DNA of 41,735 nucleotides, from positions 1 to 41,735 of the forward strand of contig JADGPN010000004.1 in the NCBI GenBank assembly GCA_017882465.1, written 5' to 3'. Positions 13,532 through 21,106 of the stretch are shown piece by piece; position 1 is the stretch's first letter, and each line of letters starts with the position of its first letter. The notes under the pieces were generated by a model. The model searched no databases. It was given only the letters and a program-made list of their open reading frames with translations, and was not told where the DNA came from. This DNA comes from Solirubrobacteraceae bacterium. GTDB lineage: Bacteria > Actinomycetota > Thermoleophilia > Solirubrobacterales > Solirubrobacteraceae. The position numbers and the translations under genes are program-made.

Positions 13532-15078
13532 ATGCTTTCCCGAGAACGGGCGATCAAGCTCCTGGCTGGTGAGCGCTACGACGTGGTCGTGATCGGCGGC
13601 GGCATCACCGGCGCCGGAGTCGCGCTCGATGCGGCCACCCGCGGCTACAGCGTGGCGCTGGTCGAGAAGGCCGACTTCGCCTCCGGGACCAGCAGCCGCT
13701 CCTCGAAGCTGGTCCACGGCGACATGCTGGTCGGGATCGGCCTGAACATGTACGACGTGATGGCGACGCCCGGACTGCGCGGACGCCGCAGCGCACGGCG
13801 CGCGGCGCTCGACGCCGGCGAGGCGCCGGACGCCGATTGGAGTCCCGAGCGCCACCGGGTGATCTCTGGGGAAGAGGTGCTCGAGCTGTCCCGGCGCTCG
13901 AATCCCGCAACCCTACGGGCGGATATCTGTTCTATGACTGCCAGACCGACGACGCCCGCCTGGTGCTGACCGTCCTCGGCGAGGCCGAGCGCTTCGGCGC
14001 CATCTGTGCCAACCGGCTCGAGGTGATCGAGCTCGTACAGGAGGACGGGAGGGCCGCGGATGTCAAGGTGCGTGATGGGGAAACCGAATCCGAATTCACC
14101 GTGCGGGCCGAGAACGTCGTGAACGCGACGGGGGTCTGGGCCGACCGGATCCGGCCCGAGGAGCTGCACTCCGAGGCCGAGGTGCCGACGATCCGGCCCA
14201 GCCGCGGCACGCACATCACGCTGGATCGATCCGATCTGCCGCTCGTGTCCGGGGCGATCGTGCCCGCGGGCGAGGGCCGGTCGATCTTCGCCCTGCCGTG
14301 GCTGGGACGCAGCCTGGTCGGCACCACCGACAACAACTACGACGGTGACGTCGACCACGTCCAGCCGGCTGCCGACGACGTCGAATACCTGCTCGACGCC
14401 ACCAATGCGTTCTTCGGCACCAGCCTCACGAACAGCAATCTGACCGGCGCCTACGCCGGCGTCCGGCCCTTGATCTCGACCGGGGACACGCGGAAGTCGG
14501 TCGACATCTCGCGCAAGGCCGAGCTGTATGAGACCTCGAGCGGCCTGATCACGATCACCGGCGGCAAGCTGACCACCTGGCGCCGGATGGCCAAGATGGC
14601 GGTCGACCGCCTGGCCGAGCGCGACGGTCGCCAGGCGCCGTGCCGCACGCACGAGATCCCGCTCGGACAGGCGATCGATCCGCAAGGCCTGCCGCGGGTC
14701 GAGGGGGTCCGCGATGACGCCTATGGAGCGCTCGCGTCGCGCTACGGCCACGCGGCCCAGAAGGTGCTGCAGACGGCGGGAGAGCGGGGCGAGCTCGCCC
14801 AGCCGACCGTCGGAGAGCTGCCCGATCTGCTCGCCGAGGCCCCGTTCTCCGCCCGCCACGAACAGGCCCGGAGCGTCGGCGACGTGCTGCTCCGGCGCAC
14901 GCGGCTGGGGCTGCTGGCCGCGCGCGAGCTGTGCACACCGGGGAGCGAGGCGCCGCTGCGGGTCGCTCGGGCGATGGGCCAGGAGCTCGGATGGGACGAG
15001 CGACGAGTTGACGCCGAGGTGGAGCGCTTCCGGCAGGAGGCACGCGCCGAGGGCATCTGCGGACCAGGCGAGGGCTGA
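13532..15078 (+). pseudogene. glpD: Aerobic glycerol-3-phosphate dehydrogenase, internally deleted and frameshifted
   Basis: FAD-dependent oxidation of glycerol-3-phosphate to DHAP, feeding quinone at the membrane. The N-terminus is intact ([14 protein letters not shown] dinucleotide motif, [15 protein letters not shown]). After KLVHG near 13720 the sequence jumps to a segment that normally lies about 50 residues later ([12 protein letters not shown]), so the conserved GGLRYL region is missing. A second lesion near 13888 shifts frame: VLEL continues only if one base is restored before TCCCGGCG, after which [17 protein letters not shown] follows in another frame. The rest (14000-15078) is intact, including GGKLTTWRRMA and the C-terminal DAO_C domain. 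Either a real pseudogene or an assembly/sequencing error. Confidence 0.85.
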
Positions 15079-15081
15079 AAG

Positions 15082-16983
15082 CTGCGCCGCCTGCTCGTAC
15101 CGATCCTGCTGCTGACCGCACTGCTGCCGGTGGCGAGCGTCGCCTCCGCGCAGTCGCCCGAGCTGCTCCCGAGCGTCGCGGTCGACGGGCCCAACCCCGG
15201 AGTCGGAAACCTCACCGGGCTCTCGGTGTCCCGTGACGGGACCGGAGGGCTCGTCTACACCAAGGTGATCGCCGGCGTGGCCCATGTGTTCGTGTCACGG
15301 CTGATCGGGGGCGCCTTCCAGGCCCCCGAGCAGGTCGACGCGACGCTGGCCGGCGCGTCCTCGCAGCCGGTGATCGCTGCCGGGGACAACGGGCTGCTGC
15401 TGATCGCGTTCATCAACGCGGGCCAGCTGTACGTGGTCACGAGGCCGAGCGCCGCAGCCGGCTACAGCGCCCCCGGCGACCTGTTCAGCGGCGCCGCCAA
15501 CCCCGCGATCGCGCTCAGCATCCACAACAAGGGATATCTCGCCTTCGCGGCCGCCGCCGGGGCGGGTGGCCACGACGTCAGGGCGGCCTACTGGGTCAAC
15601 GGGGCCTGGGCGGTGGAGTCATCGCCCCTCGACGCCGCGCCGGCCGACGATGCCGGCGCCGGCACGGGGGCACCTCGCGTGGCCGCGTCCGGCGACGGAG
15701 TCGGGATCGTGGTCTGGGGCGAGGCCGGGCACATCGATACGCGACGGGTCTGGGGGACCTCCCCGAGCGTCGTCTTCGAGCAGGCCGACCCGTCCGCGCT
15801 GTCGGGCTGGAACGAGGTGTCGGCATCCCTGCCCAGCATCTCCAGCGGCGACGACTCCTCATTCGCCGACGTGACCTTCCAGGAGCAGCTCTCGAGTGGC
15901 TCCGCGCAGCAGTCTCGGGTCGTGATGCGCAAGCTGCGGGCGTCCCAATACGACCCGATCGCCCCGCTGGCGCCCGACGGGCTCACCACGCCCGGACCCG
16001 AGGGCGCCGACCAGCCGCAGGCGATCCTCAGCGAGGCCTACCAGGGCTTCCTCACCTCGGCCCGGGACAGCTCGAACCAGGTGTGGGCCGCGCGCCTGGG
16101 GCCGGCGGGCTTGCCGCAGACCGTGATCCAGCTGGACAGCCTCCCCAATGCCACGCCCCCGTACGCGGTTCCGGGCACCGCGGGCCTGTACTCGGGCCTG
16201 GTCGTGTGGCAGCACGACCCGGGTCCCTCAGGGGTGCCGGAGATCCGCGCCCGCTACTTCGACGGCACCAGCTGGGCTCCCGAGCTGGTCGCCTCCTCGC
16301 CGGCGCTCGGGCCGACGAACGCCGCCGCCGGCATCGCCGCCGCGGGCGACATCGCCGGCGACGTCGCCGCGGCCTGGGTGCAGGGCTCGGCCGGTTCGTC
16401 CGCGATCGTGACGGCGCTCCTGTACAACGGCCCCGGATCGTTCGGCGCGGTGAGCGCGTCGCGTTACTCCACCACGGCCCGTCCCGTGTTCGCGTGGTCG
16501 GCGGCCCGCGAACAGTGGGGCCCGCTTCAGTATTCGCTGGCCCTGGACGGTGTCGCGGTCGTACGGACGACCGCCGCCAAGCTGCGGGTCCCAAGCGCGC
16601 TGACCCAGGGTCCCCACGTGTGGCAGGTGACCGCGACCAACCAGGCCGGGCAGGCCTCCCAGGCTCGGGCGGTGCGGGTGTTCGTCGACAGCTATGCGCC
16701 GGCGGCCCAGTTCACGCTCACGGGCCCGCAGCGCGCGAAGTCGTTCCTGAGGCTGAACGTGCGCGATTCCGATCAGCCGCCGGGACTACCGGCGTCCGAC
16801 GGCTCCGGCGTGGCCCAGATGAAGGTCTCGTGGGGAGACGGCAAGGCCGCCACGATCCGGCACAGGACGATTCATGCCTATGCGCGCCCGGGCCGCTATC
16901 GCCTGACCGTGGCGGTCACCGATCGCGCCGGGAACCGGACCACCCTGATCCGGGTGCTGCGGATCATCGCGGCCGGAAAGTGA
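15082..16983 (+). CDS. Secreted protein with C-terminal PKD domain, probable CTG start
   Basis: About 633 aa, exported. The only ATG/GTG near the start is GTG 15130, but codons 15082-15141 encode a clear signal peptide (LRRLLVPILLLTALLP, then ASVASAQ). The frame upstream is closed by the glpD TGA (15076-15078). CTG 15082 is therefore the likely start, unless a start codon was lost. The body is beta-rich with repeated blocks such as DDAGAGTGAPRVAASGDGVG and AAWVQGS, suggesting a propeller of exo-sialidase/WD-like blades; this is not certain. Residues about 540-630 are PKD-like (VSWGDGKAATIRH, HAYARPGRYRLTVAVTDRAGN). Function unknown. Confidence 0.72.
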   Translation: MRRLLVPILLLTALLPVASVASAQSPELLPSVAVDGPNPGVGNLTGLSVSRDGTGGLVYTKVIAGVAHVFVSRLIGGAFQAPEQVDATLAGASSQPVIAAGDNGLLLIAFINAGQLYVVTRPSAAAGYSAPGDLFSGAANPAIALSIHNKGYLAFAAAAGAGGHDVRAAYWVNGAWAVESSPLDAAPADDAGAGTGAPRVAASGDGVGIVVWGEAGHIDTRRVWGTSPSVVFEQADPSALSGWNEVSASLPSISSGDDSSFADVTFQEQLSSGSAQQSRVVMRKLRASQYDPIAPLAPDGLTTPGPEGADQPQAILSEAYQGFLTSARDSSNQVWAARLGPAGLPQTVIQLDSLPNATPPYAVPGTAGLYSGLVVWQHDPGPSGVPEIRARYFDGTSWAPELVASSPALGPTNAAAGIAAAGDIAGDVAAAWVQGSAGSSAIVTALLYNGPGSFGAVSASRYSTTARPVFAWSAAREQWGPLQYSLALDGVAVVRTTAAKLRVPSALTQGPHVWQVTATNQAGQASQARAVRVFVDSYAPAAQFTLTGPQRAKSFLRLNVRDSDQPPGLPASDGSGVAQMKVSWGDGKAATIRHRTIHAYARPGRYRLTVAVTDRAGNRTTLIRVLRIIAAGK

Positions 16984-16993
16984 CGCGTCGCCG

Positions 16994-17941
16994 GTGAGCG
17001 CGCCGGCCCGGAGGTTTGCGACCAGCGGCGGGACGCTGAACCTCGGCGTGCGCCCGGTGCTGATGGGCATCGTCAACGCGACGCCTGATTCGTTCTCCGA
17101 CGCCGGCCTGCACCGAACGCTCGACGAGCGTGTCGCGCTGGCCCGCTCGCTGCTCGACGCCGGGGCCGAGATCATCGACATCGGGGGGGAGTCGGGGGTG
17201 ACCAACGCGCCGGCGGTCGACCCCAGCGAGGAGATCGAGCGAGTGGTCCCGCTGATCCAACGCGTCACCGGCGAGCTGGGCGCGCGCGTCTCGGTCGACA
17301 CCTACAAGCCGGCGGTGGCGCGCGCGGCGATCGCCGCCGGTGCCTCGATCGTCAACGACGTCAGCGGCCTGCGTGATCCGGACCTCGCCGACGTCGCCGC
17401 CGAGACCGGCGCCGGGCTCATCCTCATGCACACTCGGGCGGCGCCGAAGCACAAGCTGCTGGATCCCAGCTTCGACGGGCGCATCGTGGCCGACGTCGAG
17501 TCGTTCCTACGCGAGCGGATCGCGCTCGCGACCGGGCGCGGCGTGCGGTTCGAGCAGCTGATGCTGGATCCCGGCCCGGACTTCGCGAAGACCCCCTCGC
17601 AGACGGTCGAGGTGCTGCGTTCGGTGGCTGCACTCCACGCGCTGGAGCGTCCTCTGCTGCTCGCCGTCTCGCGCAAGGACTTCATCGGCGCGATCACCGG
17701 TCGCCCGCCCCGCGAGCGGCTTGCCGGCACGCTGGCCGCCCTGGCTCACGGCGTCGACGCCGGAGCCCATGTGTTCCGCATCCACGACGTGGCCGAGGCG
17801 GCCGACTTCCTGGCCGTGCGCGCCGCCCTGCGCGGCGAGCTCGAGCTGACCAGCAGCCTGCTTCTGCCCGAACCGCTCCGGCGCGAACAGGAGTCCGCTG
17901 AGCCGGGCCGCGCTCAAGCCGGCGAGCGGGGCGGTCGATGA
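16994..17941 (+). CDS. folP: Dihydropteroate synthase with divergent pABA loop
   Basis: Condenses pABA with dihydropterin pyrophosphate in folate synthesis. 315 aa, TIM barrel from GTG 16994, 10 bp after the previous stop. Conserved blocks: MGIVNATPDSFSD, AEIIDIGGES, VSVDTYKP, IVNDVSGL, MLDPGPDFAKT, SRKDFIG and the C-terminal FRIHDV. The loop after GGES, normally TRPGA and contacting pABA and sulfonamides, reads GVTNAPA here. About 30 C-terminal residues beyond the barrel are polar and disordered. folD lies 5.4 kb downstream, so the folate genes are not in one operon. Catalytic assignment is strong; sulfonamide response cannot be predicted. Confidence 0.92.
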   Translation: MSAPARRFATSGGTLNLGVRPVLMGIVNATPDSFSDAGLHRTLDERVALARSLLDAGAEIIDIGGESGVTNAPAVDPSEEIERVVPLIQRVTGELGARVSVDTYKPAVARAAIAAGASIVNDVSGLRDPDLADVAAETGAGLILMHTRAAPKHKLLDPSFDGRIVADVESFLRERIALATGRGVRFEQLMLDPGPDFAKTPSQTVEVLRSVAALHALERPLLLAVSRKDFIGAITGRPPRERLAGTLAALAHGVDAGAHVFRIHDVAEAADFLAVRAALRGELELTSSLLLPEPLRREQESAEPGRAQAGERGGR

Positions 17942-17951
17942 CGCGTTCAGC

Positions 17952-18134
17952 ATGCCGACCGGTCGCCGCACGTGGGCCTACGCGCTTCCCGGCCTCGGGG
18001 GCGCCGGACTGATCCTCAGCCTCTGGCTGCCGGCGGCCACCACCGACAGTATCAGCCCGCCACGCGCACACACCGACAGCGAAGCCAGCGCAACGAGGCC
18101 CCCGCCCCGGTGGCGCCGCCGGCGGGATAGATAG
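17952..18134 (+). pseudogene. Possible relic of a small membrane protein
   Basis: A 60-codon frame starting 10 bp after folP. The first 30 residues look like a real N-terminus (MPTGRRTWAYALPGLGGAGL, then ILSLWLPAA, one TM helix). The rest is Arg/Pro-rich and resembles non-coding GC-rich DNA. It resembles the opening helix of multi-TM proteins like those at 24238-25910, so it may be the surviving head of a deleted gene. It could also be chance. Confidence 0.3.
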
Positions 18135-18422
18135 GTGGGGCTGCGGAATGGGTGAATGGGTGTCCCCGGCGGGGCGGCGGTTCGCGCGGCGGCTCGGGCG
18201 CGAGACGGGAGCACCCCGCCGGAGTACAGCACCGCCGGCGTCCCGCCGCACCCCCGCCGTTGTCGTACAGCCCCTACCCGTTGCACCGGAACCAGCGTGC
18301 AGAACGTGCCAATCGAACCGCGCCCGGAGCCTCCTTGGCAACCTAAGCGTGCCACACACGCATAACGGACCAAGCTCTTCGGCGACGGCGTGACTTGGCA
18401 GGTTAAGCACGCTGGATTCCGG

Positions 18423-18502
18423 CCGATCGCCGGGTTCGTGCCGGGGAGGCCGCCCAACCCGCCCGATCGCCGGGTTCGTGCCGGGGAGGCCGCCCAACCC
18501 GC
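18423..18502. repeat. 40-bp perfect tandem duplication
   Basis: Two adjacent identical copies beginning CCGATCGCCGGGTTCG. Each copy contains arms CGGGTT and AACCCG separated by 19 nt, so each could fold as a hairpin. Confidence 0.9.
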
Positions 18503-18550
18503 CCGAAGCTCCACCTCCCCTGTCCCAGTCGCCGTTTCGCCCCGCCGCGA

Positions 18551-18585
18551 CCATCCGCGCCACGGAGCCCCATCCGCGCCACGGA
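18551..18585. repeat. 16-bp direct repeat, period 19
   Basis: CCATCCGCGCCACGGA occurs at 18551-18566 and again at 18570-18585, followed by a partial copy, CCATCCGC. Confidence 0.85.
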
Positions 18586-18743
18586 TTCCATCCGCCTCCC
18601 GGAGCCTTCACTCACCCACCGAAACGCCGCCGCCGCGCCCCCAGCCTGCGGAGTTCCGCCACCGGACCAGCTAGGGTATGGGTGATCGCCGGTCGCTGGC
18701 TCAACGCGACCGGAGCCCACCGAATCTCCCAAGGAGGCCCCAG

Positions 18744-20072
18744 ATGTCAGTAATGGATCGAACCTCGCTCGACGAGAGCCCGCTCGCCGACCTACATACG
18801 ATCGCCTCGCAGCTGTCGATCGACGGCTATAGGCGGCTGCGACGCGAAGCTCTAATCGACGCGATCCTCGAGAAGCAGAGCGGCGAGGGCGCCGGCGAGT
18901 CGTCGCCCCGCCGGCGCACGAGAACCCGCAGGACCAAGACCACCGAGCCCGCTGAGGCCGTGAGCGAGGGCGCGAGCAGCGACGATGCCGCGGCCGAGGA
19001 CACGCGCGACGACGCCGAGGCCGAGGACACGCGCGACGAGGACGAGCCGGCGCAGCGGCGCCGGCGCGGCCGCCGCGGCGGCCGTACCCGCTCTGTCGGC
19101 CGCGACGACGCCCCGGAGGCCGAGGCCAAGGAGGAGCCCGCGGAGGCCGAGGAGGCCCGCGAGGAGGAGGAGCAGGTGGTGGAGGGTGTGGTCGAGCTGC
19201 TGCCCAACGGCTCCGGCTTCCTCCGCATCCATCCACCCGAGCCCTCCGATGAGGACGTCTACGTCTCTGCGGCTCAGGTCAAGCGCTGCGAGCTCGTCGC
19301 CGGCGACCGCATCTCCGGCCCTCGCCGCGCGCCGCGCCGCTCCGAGCGGTTCCCGTCGATGGTCAGGATCGACACGATCAACGACCGTCCCGCCTCGGAG
19401 GTCGCCGAGGGCACGCGCTTCGACGACCTTCCCGCCGCGTTCGCCGACGAGCGCATCCGGCTGGGCTCCGAGGACCCGACGATCAAGGCGATCGAGTGGC
19501 TCACGCCGTTCGGCAAGGGCTCACGCGTGAGCATCGTGGGCGGATCGAGGGCGGGCAAGACGGAGGCCCTGCTGAGGCTGGCCCGCGCGATCGCCGACCA
19601 GGAGGGTCTGCAGGTGTCTGTGGCCCTCGCCGGCGTACGCCCGGAGGAGATCTCCGAGTGGGCCCGGGCCGGCGTCGAGCCTGCGGCCGCCGTCAGCTTT
19701 GCCGCCTCGTCCGATGCCCAAGCGGGCGCGGTGGAGCGGGTGATCGACCAGGCGCGCCGGATCGCCGCTCGCGGCGCCGACGCCGTGGTGCTGATCGACA
19801 CCCTGGACGGCCTGCACCAATCGGCGGCCCGGAAGGCCATCGCTGCGGCGCGCAACATCGTCGACGGCGGCTCGGTGACGGTCATCGCCACCGGCGCCAA
19901 GCCGATCGGCGGCGAGACGACGGTGATCACGCTCGACACCGCGCTGGCCAGCACGGGCCGGTTCCCGGCCCTCGATCTGGCGGCCAGCGGGACGATCCGG
20001 CCCGAGCTGCTGGTCGGCGAGGCCGGCGCCGAGGCGATCGCCCGCGCGCGCGCCGAGGCGCTCGAGGGCTAG
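18744..20072 (+). CDS. Shortened Rho-family protein with degenerate ATPase
   Basis: 442 aa; ATG 18744 with AAGGAGG at 18731-18737. Domains: Rho_N-like helical segment (about 10-45, LADLHTIASQLSIDGYRRLR), a long Arg/Glu/Asp-rich disordered linker (50-145), an OB/cold-shock RNA-binding domain (150-215, GVVELLPNGSGFLR, DVYVSAAQVKR), then a RecA-type ATPase. Walker A (GGSRAGKT) and Walker B (VVLIDTLD) remain. The catalytic motif DERPEE reads AGVRPEE, so the Glu at the catalytic position is Val. The Q-loop block (normally SGG...PKRFFG before AARN) is deleted. The R-loop/arginine-finger segment (normally EEFKGTGN...) is reduced to TALASTGR, and most of the C-terminal tail is absent. Likely a non-motor Rho paralogue; a canonical rho may lie elsewhere. 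Confidence 0.85.
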   Translation: MSVMDRTSLDESPLADLHTIASQLSIDGYRRLRREALIDAILEKQSGEGAGESSPRRRTRTRRTKTTEPAEAVSEGASSDDAAAEDTRDDAEAEDTRDEDEPAQRRRRGRRGGRTRSVGRDDAPEAEAKEEPAEAEEAREEEEQVVEGVVELLPNGSGFLRIHPPEPSDEDVYVSAAQVKRCELVAGDRISGPRRAPRRSERFPSMVRIDTINDRPASEVAEGTRFDDLPAAFADERIRLGSEDPTIKAIEWLTPFGKGSRVSIVGGSRAGKTEALLRLARAIADQEGLQVSVALAGVRPEEISEWARAGVEPAAAVSFAASSDAQAGAVERVIDQARRIAARGADAVVLIDTLDGLHQSAARKAIAAARNIVDGGSVTVIATGAKPIGGETTVITLDTALASTGRFPALDLAASGTIRPELLVGEAGAEAIARARAEALEG

Positions 20073-20097
20073 TCCCCTCAGGACGCCGGCCCGGGGG

Positions 20098-21039
20098 TCA
20101 GTACGCCGTGCACCGCGAGCGGTGCCGCGGCGAGCCCTTGTACCGCGGCTCCTGACCCCGGGTCCAGAGCAGGCGATCGACGGCAACGGCGCACGTGGAG
20201 GCCCGGGCCGAGACGATCAGCTCCACGGCATGCAGCGCGCAGGCGCGGATCTCGACCTCCTCGGGTGACCCGTGCTCGATCAGCTCGCCGCGCTCGATCC
20301 GGCCCACGAGCTCGGGCTCGACGCGCAGGAGGCCGTCGACTCTGAGCACATGAGGCACGAGGTTGTCGGCGAACATGGTCAAGCGGTCGAGATCCGCGAA
20401 CGGGGCGGCCCCGGCCTGCGCCAGGTCAGCGGCGGCGATCTGCGCGCGCTTGAGGAACGGAACGCGCAGGCCCGCGTAGCCCGAGACGTCGGCGAAGCAG
20501 TCCCAGTGCGCAAGCAGTTCGGCAAGCGCCACCGCCGAGCTGCCCGCGGTCTCGATCACCGCGCCGAAGCGCCCGTCGTGCTCGGCCGAGATCCGCGCTC
20601 CGAGGTCGCGCAGCGAGGCGGCGAACAGGCCCATCAGCTCGTGCCCGGGGTCCTGGCCCAGAACGCCGGCGATCTCGCTGGCGTCGATCCGGGCCAGCTC
20701 GTCGCAGCTCCACGGACCGAGCCGCTCGAACCGGTCCGTGATGCCCATCGCGACCGTGTGGTAGCCCGAGCGCCGATCGCGCTTGCGCAGGGTGGGAAAC
20801 CAGCCGGAGCCGAAGTTGACCGCGTCGAGGGTGAGCCAGTACGCGCACGTCGCCTCGGCGGCCGCGCCGAGCAGATGGACCGGCGCTCCCGAGGATGGCG
20901 GGACGGCGGACGCTCCCCGCGGGTCGAGCCGCAGAGCTGCGGCATAGGCCGGCACGGCCTCGGCAATCAGCTCCACGCTCCCGGCCTGCTCGGCCACCAG
21001 CCGGCAAGCCGTCCGAAGCTCGCTGAGGACGTCGCTCAC
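20098..21039 (-). CDS. Queuosine salvage protein (DUF2419/QNG1 family)
   Basis: 313 aa, predicted queuosine-5'-phosphate N-glycosidase releasing queuine for tRNA modification. Family landmarks in order: FGSGWFPTLRKR, SGYHTVAMGI, LRVPFLKRAQIAAADL, LTMFADNLVPHVLR, EIRACALHAVELI and the C-terminal VDRLLWTRGQEPRYK followed by RSRCTAY. GTG 21039 is chosen because upstream codons are a shadow of pcrA's 5' end. The gene diverges from pcrA and converges on the rho-like gene with 25 bp between stops. No tRNA-guanine transglycosylase or queuosine synthesis gene is in the window. Family call is firm; the exact substrate is known from eukaryotic and a few bacterial members. Confidence 0.88.
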   Translation of the reverse strand: MSDVLSELRTACRLVAEQAGSVELIAEAVPAYAAALRLDPRGASAVPPSSGAPVHLLGAAAEATCAYWLTLDAVNFGSGWFPTLRKRDRRSGYHTVAMGITDRFERLGPWSCDELARIDASEIAGVLGQDPGHELMGLFAASLRDLGARISAEHDGRFGAVIETAGSSAVALAELLAHWDCFADVSGYAGLRVPFLKRAQIAAADLAQAGAAPFADLDRLTMFADNLVPHVLRVDGLLRVEPELVGRIERGELIEHGSPEEVEIRACALHAVELIVSARASTCAVAVDRLLWTRGQEPRYKGSPRHRSRCTAY

Positions 21040-21106
21040 CGCTGCAGCATGACCGAGCCGGCCTCGCGGGACGACCACCGGGCCAGCTAACTTTGAGGGC
21101 GATCGA

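Larger units (their letters stand above)
18135..18743. other. Non-coding, repeat-bearing region upstream of the rho-like gene
   Basis: About 600 bp with no convincing gene on either strand; open frames here are Arg/Pro/Gly-rich shadows. It contains a degenerate 19-bp direct repeat (18334-18352 and 18394-18412, CTTGGCA...TAAGC, 60 bp apart), a 40-bp tandem duplication (18423-18502) and a 16-bp repeat (18551-18585). TAGGGT at 18672-18677 is a candidate -10 for the rho-like gene, giving a leader of about 60 nt. Confidence 0.5.

Noticed and set aside
17694-18611. Minus-strand open frame over the folP end and the following non-coding region
   Set aside because: Its translation is Arg/Gly/Pro-rich, contains the tandem-repeat peptide and overlaps folP. 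There is no SD or recognisable domain.
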